NCBI RefSeq assembly: GCF_013409345.1 | Contig: NZ_JACCBB010000001.1 | Location: 1,178,001-1,242,000, forward strand | Source of the DNA: Kineococcus aurantiacus | GTDB taxonomy: Bacteria; Actinomycetota; Actinomycetes; Actinomycetales; Kineococcaceae | Direction of reading: 5' to 3' | DNA: 64,000 nucleotides | Part shown: piece after piece, positions 42,319 to 51,029 of the stretch | How positions within the stretch are numbered: the first letter of the stretch is position 1 | How the letters are laid out: each line of letters starts with the position of its first letter | Program-made: the position numbers and the translations under genes | The notes under the pieces: generated by a model | What the model saw: only the letters and a program-made list of their open reading frames with translations | What the model was told of the DNA's origin: nothing | The model's database searches: none

Positions 42319-43410
42319 GTGAAGTTCCTCGCGATGACCCTCATCACCCACACCCCCGACCCGGTGACGGGGGTGTGGCCGACCCAGCACGAGCGCTTCA
42401 CCGAGGTGGTCGAGAACGCCACCCTGGCCGAGCAGTGGGGTTTCGACGCCTACGGCGTCGGGGAACGGCACGAGCGCCCGTTCCTGTCCTCCTCCCCCAC
42501 CGTCGTCCTCTCCAACATCGCGGCCCGCACGTCGCGGATCAAGCTGTTCACGACCGTCACGACGCTCAGCCTGCTCGACCCGGTGCGTGCCTACGAGGAC
42601 TACGCGACCCTGGACCACCTCGCGGACGGCCGCCTCGAACTCATCGTCGGCAAGGGCAACGGCGCGGCGCAGGCGAACCTGTTCCACGTCACGACCGACG
42701 ACCAGTGGGACCGCAACGCCGAGGGGTACGAGCTGTTCCGCCGGTTGTGGCGGGAGGAGCAGGTCACCTGGCAGGGCCGGTTCAGGCCGTCGCTGGACCG
42801 GGCCGAGACCTGGCCGGCCCCCTACCAGCGCGACCTGCGGATCTGGCACGGCAGCGCGACCAGCGAGGAGTCGGTCGAGGTCGCCGCGGCGGCCGGGGAC
42901 CCGCTGTTCTCGGCGAACGTCACGTACCCGATCGACACGTACGCCCGGCTCGTGGAGCACTACCGCGAACGGTGGGCCGCGCACGGGCACGACCCGGCCG
43001 ACGCGCTCGTGGGAGCGGGTTCGGCGGGCAGCTTCGTGGCCCGCACCTCCCAGGAGGCGCGCCGGGTCTGGCGGCCGCACTTCGAGGCCCGCCAGAAGGC
43101 GTTCGCCGGCAGCGGTGTCCCGGCGGTGTGGGAGGACTTCGAGGACTTCCTCGCCCGCAGTTCCGCCCTCGTCGGCTCCCCCGAGGAGGTCGTCGACAAG
43201 GTCGGCCGCTACCACGCCCGGTTCGGGCACGAGGTGACCGCGCTGCACTTCGACCGCTCCGGGTTCAGCGAGGCGCAGCACCGCGAGAACTGGGACCTGT
43301 TCACCACCGACGTGGCCCCCGTGCTGCGGCGGCAGTTCCCGTCCCGGCCGCTCGTGCCGGCCCCGGCGCAGGCGCAGGGCCGCGCCCCGCTCGTCCCCGC
43401 CGCGTCCTGA
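42319..43410 (+). CDS. LLM-class flavin-dependent oxidoreductase
   Basis: The 363-aa luciferase-like TIM-barrel protein uses reduced flavin (FMNH2 or F420, undetermined) and O2 or hydride chemistry. EQWGFDAYGVGERHERPFLSSSP, TTLSLLDPVRAYEDYATLDHL and GRLELIVGKGNG are family motifs. The GTG start follows GGGAGA about 100 nt after a SAM-IV riboswitch. The context suggests a role in organosulfur use (inference). Confidence 0.9.
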   Translation: MKFLAMTLITHTPDPVTGVWPTQHERFTEVVENATLAEQWGFDAYGVGERHERPFLSSSPTVVLSNIAARTSRIKLFTTVTTLSLLDPVRAYEDYATLDHLADGRLELIVGKGNGAAQANLFHVTTDDQWDRNAEGYELFRRLWREEQVTWQGRFRPSLDRAETWPAPYQRDLRIWHGSATSEESVEVAAAAGDPLFSANVTYPIDTYARLVEHYRERWAAHGHDPADALVGAGSAGSFVARTSQEARRVWRPHFEARQKAFAGSGVPAVWEDFEDFLARSSALVGSPEEVVDKVGRYHARFGHEVTALHFDRSGFSEAQHRENWDLFTTDVAPVLRRQFPSRPLVPAPAQAQGRAPLVPAAS

Positions 43411-43433
43411 CGCGGACAGTTCCCGGCACGACC

Positions 43434-44475
43434 TCAGCCCAGCCCCAGGTTCCCCCGCAGCGTGCCCGCCGCGTACTCGCGCCGGAAGAGCCCGCGCTCC
43501 TGCAACCGCGGGACCACGAGGTCGGTGCACGCCTCCAGCCCCGCCGGCACGTGCGTGGGGATGACGGTGAACCCGTCCGCGGCCCCGTGCTCGAACCAGT
43601 GCTGCAGGTCGTCCGCGACCTCGTCGGCGGACCCGACGAGGAGCCGGTGGCCGTTGGTCGCCGCCGCGTGCCGCGCCAGTTCCCCCAGCGTCCAGCCGGC
43701 CCGCGCCGCGGGCCCGAACAGCAACGCCACGCGGCTGCGTCCCAGGGAGCTGGGCGGCAGGTCCCGCACGGGTTGCTCCGGGTCGGCCCCCGTGAGATCC
43801 AGCCCGGAACGCCACGACAGCTGCCGCAACCCGGCCACCGTGTCCTGCAGCTCCTGCAGCTACGCCCACACCTCCTGCGCCGCAGCGCGGGTCGCCGCGA
43901 CGACCGGCAGCACACCGGGGAACACGAGGACCTGCTCCGGTTCACGTCCGTGCACCCGGGCGGCGGCGTGGACGCGCTCCCGGAAACCTCGTCCCTCGGT
44001 GGGGTCCTGCGCGACGGTACAGACGACGTCGACGAACTCGGCCGCGCGCAGGTAGCGGGTCGCGTGGTCGGGGAACCGCGCCGGCCCGAAGTTCGCGACC
44101 ACGTCGGCGAACTGGCTCGTGACGGCGTTCCAGCCGGCCCGGCCGTGGCTGATGCGGTCCAGCGACGCGAACTGCCGGGCGAGGTCGCAGGGCTCGCTGA
44201 ACGTCGTCGACGCGGTCGCCACCAGACCGAGGTGCCGGGTCCCGCGGGCCACGGCCGCCAGCAGCGTCAGCGGCTCGACCGCCCGGACGGGACCGTCGTG
44301 CCCCGGCCGCGGCGCGGTCAGGGCGTCCTCGCAGAAGAACAGGTCGAACCGGGCCCGCTCGGCCAGCTGCGCCGTGTGGACGATCCAGTCGACGTCGTCG
44401 GCCCGTCCCCGCGCCCCCGGCAGCCGCCACCCGCCGGGGCTCGGTTCGACGCGGTGGTGGGTACCCGGCCGGCGT
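43434..44475 (-). pseudogene. Decayed LLM monooxygenase (NtaA/SnaA/DszA type)
   Basis: The remnant can be followed in one frame: GGWRLPGARG and AQLAERARFDLFFCEDAL near the start, DLARQFASLDRISHGRAGWN, then an in-frame TAG (43860-43862) exactly where family members read ELQEL, then LQELQDTVAGLRQLSWRSG to GTLRGNLGLG. No ATG, GTG or TTG start is found after the metE terminator. The middle segment between the barrel half and REPEQVLVFPG appears missing by roughly 100 residues compared with intact paralogues in this window. Start loss, deletion and stop together indicate a true pseudogene. Confidence 0.82.
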
Positions 44476-44494
44476 CCGGTGGGAGGGCGGTCGT

Positions 44495-44525
44495 GCGGGC
44501 CGGGCACCGCCGGTGCCCGGCCCGC
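44495..44525 (-). terminator. Terminator after metE
   Basis: GCGGGCCGGGCACC pairs perfectly (14 bp) with GGTGCCCGGCCCGC around a three-base loop, about 35 nt after the metE stop. Confidence 0.85.
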
Positions 44526-44560
44526 AGGGTGTTCCGGTGGCCCGCCGCGGCGGGCCGGCG

Positions 44561-46891
44561 TCAGCTCGCGACCGGCGACCCGACGGGCAGTTCCGCGCGG
44601 ACGGTGCGGGCGGCCTCCACGAGGTGGCGCAGCGACTCCGTCGTCTCGGCGTAGCCGCGGGTCTTCAGCCCGCAGTCGGGGTTCACCCACAGCTGGCGGG
44701 CCGGCACGGACCCGACGGCCGAGCGCAGCAGGTTCACGACCTCCTCGGTGGACGGGACCCGCGGGGAGTGGATGTCGTACACGCCCGGCCCGATGCCGCG
44801 GGCGAACCCGGCGCGGGCGATGTCCCCGAGGACCTCCATGCGCGAGCGGGCGGCCTCGATGCTCGTCACGTCGGCGTCGAGGCCGTCGATCGCGTCGATG
44901 ACCTCGCCGAACTCCGAGTAGCACAGGTGCGTGTGGATCTGCGTGGCGTCGGCCGCACCCGCGGTCGCCAGGCGGAAGGAGGCGACCGACCAGTCGAGGT
45001 AGGCCGCCTGGTCCGCCGTCTTCAGCGGCAGCAGCTCGCGCAGCGCGGGCTCGTCGACCTGCACGATGCCGATGCCGGCGGCCTGGAGGTCGGCGACCTC
45101 GTCCCGCAGCGCGAGGGCGACCTGGTTCGCGGTGTCCCCCAGCGGCTGGTCGTCGCGCACGAACGACCACGCGAGGATGGTCACCGGGCCGGTGAGCATG
45201 CCCTTGACCGGCTTGGTCGTGCGGCTCGCGGTGTAGGTGCTCCACGGGACGGTGATCGGCGCGGGGCGCGTCACGTCGCCCCACAGGATCGGCGGCCGGA
45301 CGCCGCGCGAGCCGTAGGACTGCACCCAGCCGTGCTGCGTGACGGCGAACCCGTCGAGCTGCTCGGCGAAGTACTGGACCATGTCGTTGCGCTCGGGCTC
45401 GCCGTGGACGAGGACGTCCAGGCCCAGCTCCTCCTGCAGCTGCACGACGCGGTCGATCTCGGCGCGCAGGAAGTCCTCGTAGGCCGTCCCGTCCAGCTCG
45501 CCGCGGGACCAGGCCGCGCGGGCCCGGCGGATCTCGGTGGTCTGCGGGAAGGAGCCGATGGTGGTCGTGGGCAGCGCCGGCAGGTGCAGCGCCTCGTCCT
45601 GGGCGGCGCGGCGGACGGCGTAGTCGCTGCGCCGGAAGTCCTGCGGGGTCAGCGCCGCCAGGCGCTCGCGCACCTCGGGGCGGACGACCCCGGGGGCGGC
45701 GAGCCGGTCGGCCAGGGCCGCGGCCGAGGCCGCGAGCTCGGTCTCGACCGCGGCGGCGTCGGCGAGCGCCCTGCCGAGCACGACGACCTCGGTGACCTTC
45801 TGGTCGGCGAAGGCCAGCCAGCCGCGCAGCCGCTCGTCGAGCGCCGTCTCGCGGGTCACGTCGTGCGGGACGTGCAGCAGCGAGGTGGAGGTCCCGGCCA
45901 CGACGTGCGCGGCGAAGCCCTCGAGCTCGCGCAGGGTGGCGAGGGCGTGGACGAGGTCGCGGCGCCAGACGTTGTGACCGTCGACGACCCCGCCGACGAC
46001 GGTCTTGCCGGCCAGGACCGAGCGGTCCGCCGGGACGGAACCCTCGACGAGGTCGAGGGCGAGGCCCTCGACCGCCCCGAAGGAGGCGAGGTGGTCGCCC
46101 GCGTCGCCGTAGGGCGTGGCGACGAGCAGGCGCGGGCGGTGCGCCAGGCCCGTGAGGCGCGCGTAGGCCGCCCGCACGAGGTCGTCGAGCCCGTCGACAC
46201 CGGCGGTGGCGGAGTCGCTGACCAGACCGGGTTCGTCCAGCTGGACCCACTCGGCACCGGCCGCGGCGTACGCGGCCAGCAGGTCCTCGTAGGCGCCGAG
46301 GAGGTCGTCGAGCCGCGAGAGGGGGGCGAACCCCTCGGGGCTGCCGTCGGCGGCCTTGGCCAGCAGCAGGAACGTCACGGGGCCCACGACGACGGGACGG
46401 GTGAGGAAACCGTCGGCGAGGGCCTCGGAGAACTCGCGCACGCCCCGGTCGTCGGCGAACCGGAACGCGGTGCCGGGGCCGATCTCGGGGACGAGGTAGT
46501 GGTAGTTCGTGTCGAACCACTTCGTCATCTCCAGCGGGGCCTGCGCCCCGCGCCCGCGGGCGATCGTGGAGTAGCCGGTGAGGTCGACCCTGCCGTCGGG
46601 GCCGACGACGTCGGCGAAGCGCTCCGGGACGGCCCCGACGGCGACCGCGGTGTCGAGGACCTGGTCGTAGGCGGAGAACGACGACGGGATGGACGCGTCG
46701 TGCGCCGGCAGGCCGAGGGCGTTGAGGCGGCGGACGGTGGCCGCGCGGACGGCGGCGAGCCGCTCCTCGGTGGTGGCCAGGTCGGCCTTGCCGGACCACA
46801 GGGCCTCCAGGGCCTTCTTGGTCTCGCGGTCGGGACCGATCCGGGGGTAGCCCAGGATCGTCGCGGTCCAGGCGGGGGTGGTCTGGCTCAT
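44561..46891 (-). CDS. metE: Cobalamin-independent methionine synthase
   Basis: The protein has 776 aa, normal for MetE. It transfers a methyl group from methyltetrahydropteroyl-triglutamate to homocysteine. [19 protein letters not shown] at the N-terminus, [18 protein letters not shown] at the start of the second barrel, and zinc-site regions [10 protein letters not shown] and [11 protein letters not shown] are intact, with [10 protein letters not shown]. The ATG start overlaps the metF stop (ATGA). It is under the SAM-I riboswitch upstream of metF. Confidence 0.98.
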   Translation of the reverse strand: MSQTTPAWTATILGYPRIGPDRETKKALEALWSGKADLATTEERLAAVRAATVRRLNALGLPAHDASIPSSFSAYDQVLDTAVAVGAVPERFADVVGPDGRVDLTGYSTIARGRGAQAPLEMTKWFDTNYHYLVPEIGPGTAFRFADDRGVREFSEALADGFLTRPVVVGPVTFLLLAKAADGSPEGFAPLSRLDDLLGAYEDLLAAYAAAGAEWVQLDEPGLVSDSATAGVDGLDDLVRAAYARLTGLAHRPRLLVATPYGDAGDHLASFGAVEGLALDLVEGSVPADRSVLAGKTVVGGVVDGHNVWRRDLVHALATLRELEGFAAHVVAGTSTSLLHVPHDVTRETALDERLRGWLAFADQKVTEVVVLGRALADAAAVETELAASAAALADRLAAPGVVRPEVRERLAALTPQDFRRSDYAVRRAAQDEALHLPALPTTTIGSFPQTTEIRRARAAWSRGELDGTAYEDFLRAEIDRVVQLQEELGLDVLVHGEPERNDMVQYFAEQLDGFAVTQHGWVQSYGSRGVRPPILWGDVTRPAPITVPWSTYTASRTTKPVKGMLTGPVTILAWSFVRDDQPLGDTANQVALALRDEVADLQAAGIGIVQVDEPALRELLPLKTADQAAYLDWSVASFRLATAGAADATQIHTHLCYSEFGEVIDAIDGLDADVTSIEAARSRMEVLGDIARAGFARGIGPGVYDIHSPRVPSTEEVVNLLRSAVGSVPARQLWVNPDCGLKTRGYAETTESLRHLVEAARTVRAELPVGSPVAS

Positions 46892-47856
46892 CGGGTGCTT
46901 CCTCCTGCTGCGGCGGTCGCCTCCACGGCGGCGGCGGGTCGGGGGTGGGTCGCGGGTCGGGTCAGGTCGAGGTGGTCGAGCAGGTCCAGCGCGGGGGCGG
47001 CCGCGTTGAACGTGTACAGGTGCAGGCCGGGCGCGCCGGCCTCGAGCAGGCCGTGCGCCAGTCCCGAGGTGAACGCGGTGGCGGCCCGGCGGCGGGTCGG
47101 GGCGTCGTCGGTGTCCAGGGCCGCGAGCAGCCCCCGCGGGGCCCGGACGCCGGTGAGCTCGCCGATCCGCTCCAGGCGCCGTGGGTCGTCGGAGACCGCG
47201 ACGCCGGGCAGCAGCGGGATGGTGATCCCGGCCGCGCGGGCCCGGCGGACGAACGCGGCGTACTCCTGCGCGGAGAACGTCACCTGGCAGATCGCGAACC
47301 GCGCCCCGGCGTCCTGCTTGGCGCGCAGGACGGCGAGCTCGTGGTGGTCCCTGGCCCGCGGGAAGGCGGCCACGGCCAGGCTGAGCGGTCCCTCGTCGAG
47401 GGGGCGGGAACCGCCGCGCAGCGCCAGCCGACGCCTGTCGGCCACCTGCAGCAGTTCCACGAGGTCCCGGGCGGTGGCCACGCCGTCGGGGTGCGGCGTC
47501 CAGTCCGGGACACCGGCCGGCGGGTCCCCCCGCAGCGCCAGGACGTTGCGGACGCCGGCGTCGAGGAACTCGGTGGCCAGTTCCACGACCTGCCGGCGCG
47601 AGGAACCCACGCACGTCAGGTGGGCCATGGCCGGGACCGCCGAGGTGGTCAGGACGTGCGCCAGCAGGTCCCGGCTGGGACCGCGGGTCGCTCCCGCCGC
47701 GCCGAAGGTGACGGACACGAAGTCGGGGTTGCTCCCCAGGAGGTCGGACAGCCTGCGCCACAACGAGTCGCGGCCGGTCTCCGAGCGCGGGGGGAAGAGT
47801 TCGAAACTGAGCGTGGGCCGCCCCGCGGCGCCGGCGACGAGGGGCGCGAGCGTCAT
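46888..47856 (-). CDS. metF: Methylenetetrahydrofolate reductase
   Basis: The protein has 322 aa, a TIM-barrel flavoenzyme making 5-methyl-THF, the methyl donor for Met[14 protein letters not shown] near the N-terminus, [11 protein letters not shown] in the middle and [13 protein letters not shown] later are characteristic. The ATG start overlaps the stop of a 19-aa upstream ORF by ATGA, so initiation is probably coupled to its translation. metF-metE form one riboswitch-controlled methionine unit. Confidence 0.93.
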   Translation of the reverse strand: MTLAPLVAGAAGRPTLSFELFPPRSETGRDSLWRRLSDLLGSNPDFVSVTFGAAGATRGPSRDLLAHVLTTSAVPAMAHLTCVGSSRRQVVELATEFLDAGVRNVLALRGDPPAGVPDWTPHPDGVATARDLVELLQVADRRRLALRGGSRPLDEGPLSLAVAAFPRARDHHELAVLRAKQDAGARFAICQVTFSAQEYAAFVRRARAAGITIPLLPGVAVSDDPRRLERIGELTGVRAPRGLLAALDTDDAPTRRRAATAFTSGLAHGLLEAGAPGLHLYTFNAAAPALDLLDHLDLTRPATHPRPAAAVEATAAAGGSTR

Positions 47857-47912
47857 CGCACGGGTCCCGGACCCGGGGCCGGGGAGGGGACGACGACATC
47901 GGTGGTGCGCAT
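47853..47912 (-). CDS. Short leader ORF, 19 aa, overlapping metF start
   Basis: The [25 protein letters not shown] has GGAG six bases upstream, and that GGAG overlaps P1 of the SAM-I riboswitch. Its TGA overlaps the metF ATG. It has no cysteine but is Pro-rich. Translational coupling would place metF initiation under riboswitch control of this ORF. Confidence 0.6.
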   Translation of the reverse strand: MRTTDVVVPSPAPGPGPVR

Positions 47913-47920
47913 CACGAACT

Positions 47921-48007
47921 CCATCGACCTGGCGTTAGCACCCTCGCCCGGGCTCGGGGGGTTGCTGCGGCGTCGTCGAGCCAGGACTCTCAGCCGCTCT
48001 GGATGGT
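47921..48007 (-). promoter_or_regulatory. SAM-I (S-box) riboswitch upstream of metF-metE
   Basis: CCATCC, AGAGCGGCTGAGAGTCCTGG, GACGCCGCAGCAACCCCCC, GGTGCTAACGCCAGGTC and GATGG give the complete S-box core. Methionine genes directly downstream support SAM as ligand. A TACATT -10-like box lies about 13 bases upstream. Confidence 0.93.
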
Positions 48008-48109
48008 GTTCTTCGAATGTAGACCGACCGCGACGCCGTCCACAAGTGGTTCCCCCGGACGGCCCCCCGGCGGGCGGCGCTCCCGGGACCGGGCCGCGAC
48101 GCACCGACC

Positions 48110-48139
48110 TTGATTCCCGGCGCCCGCACGTGGCAATCT
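48110..48139 (+). promoter_or_regulatory. Probable promoter for the SAM-IV/aminotransferase unit
   Basis: TTGATT, an 18-base spacer and CAATCT end six bases before the riboswitch. This matches the spacing seen at 42067-42096 and 62954-62983. Confidence 0.5.
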
Positions 48140-48144
48140 CCCCC

Positions 48145-48263
48145 CAGGTCATGAGCGCCAGCGACAAGCCCCGGCTCGCTGGCCGGCAACCCTCCTCCGC
48201 GGTGGGGTGCCCCGGGTGACGACCTGGCCGGTTCCGACGTGGTTCCGGCAAGCGCGGACCTCG
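48145..48263 (+). promoter_or_regulatory. SAM-IV riboswitch
   Basis: AGGTCATGAGCGCCAGCG, AAGCCCCGGCTCGCTGG, CCGGCAACCCTCC, GGTGGGGTGCCCCGGGTGACGACCT, then a 3' stem-loop around GGTTCCGACGTGGTTCC and GGCAAGCGCGG. This is very close to the known actinobacterial SAM-IV consensus. It lies 50 nt before the aminotransferase start. Confidence 0.94.
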
Positions 48264-48313
48264 CCGGGGCGATCCCGGTCCTCCCGGCAGGGTCCACTGT
48301 CCCGAGGAGCCCC

Positions 48314-49654
48314 GTGACGACGAGCACCCTGTCCCCCACCCGCCCCGCCTGTCGCACGGTGCCGCCGCTGCTGCCCGTCGTCGGCGCCGACACCCCGGTC
48401 CCGCTGGCCACCGGGGGCACCACCACCTACGCCAACCTCGACAACGCGGCGAGCGCCCCGGCGCTGGCGGCGGTGGCGGACCGGGTCGCGCAGGTGCTGC
48501 CGCACTACGCCAGCGTCCACCGCGGCGCCGGCTACCTCTCGCAGGTGTCCACCGCCCTGTTCGAGCAGGCCCGCGAGCAGGTGGGCCGCTTCCTGGGGGC
48601 CCGCGAGGACGACGTCGTGGTCTTCACGCGCAGCACGACGGACGCCCTGGACCTGCTGTCCCGGGCCGTCCCCGCCGGCGCGCGGGTGCTGGTCGCGGAC
48701 GTCGAGCACCACGCGAACCTGCTGCCCTGGCAGCGCTCGGCCCGCACCACGGTGGTCCGCGGCGGCGCCGACGCCGAGGAGACCACGGCCCTGCTGGAGG
48801 CGGAGCTGGCCACCGGGCAGTACGCCCTGCTGGCCGTCGCCGGCGCGTCCAACGTCACCGGGGAGGTGCTGCCGCTGCGCCGGCTGGCCCGGGCCGCGCA
48901 CGCCGCCGGGGCCCGCCTCGCCGTCGACGGGGCCCAGCTGCTGCCGCACCGGCGCGTCGACGTCGCCCGCGACGGGATCGACTGGATCGCGCTGTCCGGG
49001 CACAAGCTGTACGCCCCGTTCGGGGCGGGGGCCCTGGTGGGGCGCCGGGACTGGCTGGACGCCGCCGAGCCCTACCTCGCCGGTGGCGGGGCCACGCTCG
49101 ACGTCAGCCACGACGCGGTGCGGTGGGCGACCGGCCCGGACCGGCACGAGGCGGGTTCCCCGAACGTGGTCGGCGCGGTGGCGCTGGCGCAGGCGTGCAC
49201 GACGCTGGCGGCCCTGCCCGCAGGGGCCCTGGAGGCCCACGAGGCGGCGCTGCGCGCGCAGCTCGTCACCGGCCTGAGCGCGCTGGAGGGCGTGCGGGTC
49301 GTGCGCCCGCACCCGGCCGACGCCGTGGGGGTCGTGACGTTCACCGTGCCCGGCCGCCCGGTGTCGGAGGTGGCGGCGTACCTGTCGGCCGAGCACGGCG
49401 TCGGGGTGCGCGACGGCAGGTTCTGCGCGCACCGCTTCGCGAACTCCCTGGGGCTGGTGGAGGGCGGGTTGCGCGCCTCCACGGGCGTCGGGACGAGCTC
49501 GGCCGACGTGGAGCGGCTGCTGGCCGCGCTGGAGCAGTTCCTCACCACGGGCTCGGCGCTGGAGTACGGGGTCGTCGAGGGCCGCTGGGGTCCGCTCACC
49601 GACGCCCGCCCGGCGCCGGAGTCCTTCCTCGACCCCGTCCCGGAACTGGGCTAG
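48314..49654 (+). CDS. Class V aminotransferase, SufS/cysteine-desulfurase-like
   Basis: The protein has 446 aa. NLDNAASAPALAAVADRV is the N-terminal family motif. WIALSGHKLYAPFGAGALVG carries the PLP-binding lysine, and VGVRDGRFCAHRFANSLG has a cysteine in the loop where desulfurases hold their catalytic Cys. It may release sulfur from cysteine or a selenium/sulfur amino acid, or act as a lyase on an organosulfur product. The GTG start is preceded by AGGAG. It is regulated by a SAM-IV riboswitch. Confidence 0.88.
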   Translation: MTTSTLSPTRPACRTVPPLLPVVGADTPVPLATGGTTTYANLDNAASAPALAAVADRVAQVLPHYASVHRGAGYLSQVSTALFEQAREQVGRFLGAREDDVVVFTRSTTDALDLLSRAVPAGARVLVADVEHHANLLPWQRSARTTVVRGGADAEETTALLEAELATGQYALLAVAGASNVTGEVLPLRRLARAAHAAGARLAVDGAQLLPHRRVDVARDGIDWIALSGHKLYAPFGAGALVGRRDWLDAAEPYLAGGGATLDVSHDAVRWATGPDRHEAGSPNVVGAVALAQACTTLAALPAGALEAHEAALRAQLVTGLSALEGVRVVRPHPADAVGVVTFTVPGRPVSEVAAYLSAEHGVGVRDGRFCAHRFANSLGLVEGGLRASTGVGTSSADVERLLAALEQFLTTGSALEYGVVEGRWGPLTDARPAPESFLDPVPELG

Positions 49655-49661
49655 CCTGCCC

Positions 49662-49776
49662 GCAGGTCACGAGAACCAGCGACAAGCCCTGGCTAGCTGG
49701 TCGGCAACCCTCCCCGCGGTGGGGTGCCCCAGGTGACGACCCGGCCGGAGGGAACCCTCCGGCAAGCGCGATGACC
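49662..49776 (+). promoter_or_regulatory. SAM-IV riboswitch
   Basis: AGGTCACGAGAACCAGCG, AAGCCCTGGCTAGCTGGT, CGGCAACCCTCC, GGTGGGGTGCCCCAGGTGACGACC, then the 3' stem CCGGAGGGAACCCTCCGG with GCAAGCGCG. It begins seven bases after the aminotransferase stop, and a TAGCCT -10-like box overlaps that stop codon. It may therefore be read both from its own promoter and as an internal operon element. Confidence 0.93.
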
Positions 49777-49818
49777 CGCCGGACGCCTGCGAGTCGTCCC
49801 GACTCCAGGAGGAGACCC

Positions 49819-51015
49819 GTGCCCGAAACCCTTCACCTGTCCGCCGCCCTCGAGTCGACCGGCTGGCACCCGGCGTCCTGGCGGGAACCCGGCTCCCGGG
49901 CCGGGGAGCTGTTCACCGCGCGGTTCTGGGCCGACACGGTCGCCGAAGCCGAGCGCGGCCTGTTCGACCTGGTGACCGTCGAGGATTCCTTCGGCCTGCA
50001 GGGCAGCGGCTTCGGCCCGCCCGACGACCGCACCGACCGGGTCGCCGGCCGGCTCGACGCGCTGCTGGTCGCGGCCCGGCTCGCCCTGGTGACCGAGGCG
50101 ATCGGGCTGGTCCCGACCGTCTCGACGACGCACACCGAACCGTTCCACGTCTCCAAGGGCCTGGCCACGCTGGACCACGTGAGCTCGGGCCGGGGCGGGT
50201 GGCGGGCCCAGGTCGCCGCCCGGGCGCACGAGGCGGAGCTGTTCGGCCGGCGCTCGATCCCGGCGGTCACCCGCGAGACGCTGCAGGACCCCGCGGTCGT
50301 CGCCGTCGTCGAGGACCTGTTCGCCGAGGCCCGCGCCGTCGTCGACACCGTCCGCGCGCTGTGGGACTCCTGGGAGGACGACGCGGTGGTCCGCGACGTC
50401 GCCACGGGCCGCTTCGTCGACCGCACCAAGCTGCACCGCGTCGCCGCGCAGACCCCGTGGTTCTCCGTCCTGGGGCCCTCGATCACGCCCCGCCCGCCGC
50501 AGGGCCAGCCCGTCGTGACGGCCCTGGCGCACGCCAGGACCGCCTACGAGTTCGCCGCCGCGAGCGCCGACGTCGTGTTCGTCACCCCCCGCGACGCGCA
50601 GGACGCCCGCGCGGTCGTCGCCGAGGTCCGGGCCGCGGAGGCCGCAGTGGGCCGGCGGGGTGTGCCGCTGCAGGTCCACGCCGACCTCGTGGTGGCCCTG
50701 GCCGCCGACGCCGCGCAGGCCCGCAACCGGCTGGACCGCCTCGACTCCGCCGACGGGGAGGCGTTCACGTCCGACGCGCTCGTCGTCGCCGACTCCCCCG
50801 CCGGCCTCGTCGAGCGGCTGCTGCTGTGGCGGGACGCGGGGATCGAGGGGTTCCGCTTCCGCCCGGCGGTGAACGCCACCGACCTGCCGGCCCTCGTCGA
50901 CGAGGTCGTGCCGCTGCTGCAGTCCGCGGGGGCCTTCCGCCGCGCGTACACCGGCGCCACCCTGCGCGACCACCTCGGGCTGGCCCGGCCCGCCAACCGC
51001 TACGCCACCGTCTGA
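49819..51015 (+). CDS. LLM-class flavin-dependent oxidoreductase
   Basis: The protein has 398 aa. Its N-terminus LHLSAALESTGWHPASWREP, then VTVEDSFGLQ, TTHTEPFHVSKGLATLDHVS, and WDSWEDDAVVRDVATGRFVD identify the luciferase-like family. It is the nearest relative in the window of the gene at 59298-60341. The GTG start follows AGGAGGAGA. It heads a four- to five-gene operon controlled by the SAM-IV riboswitch. Confidence 0.9.
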   Translation: MPETLHLSAALESTGWHPASWREPGSRAGELFTARFWADTVAEAERGLFDLVTVEDSFGLQGSGFGPPDDRTDRVAGRLDALLVAARLALVTEAIGLVPTVSTTHTEPFHVSKGLATLDHVSSGRGGWRAQVAARAHEAELFGRRSIPAVTRETLQDPAVVAVVEDLFAEARAVVDTVRALWDSWEDDAVVRDVATGRFVDRTKLHRVAAQTPWFSVLGPSITPRPPQGQPVVTALAHARTAYEFAAASADVVFVTPRDAQDARAVVAEVRAAEAAVGRRGVPLQVHADLVVALAADAAQARNRLDRLDSADGEAFTSDALVVADSPAGLVERLLLWRDAGIEGFRFRPAVNATDLPALVDEVVPLLQSAGAFRRAYTGATLRDHLGLARPANRYATV

Positions 51016-51029
51016 GGAGGGAAACCCCG

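Noticed and set aside
43860-46799. A 979-codon minus-strand frame continuous with the LLM remnant
   Set aside because: Its upstream part is an alternate frame of metE. It only looks continuous because stop codons are rare at this GC content; the metE terminator separates the two.
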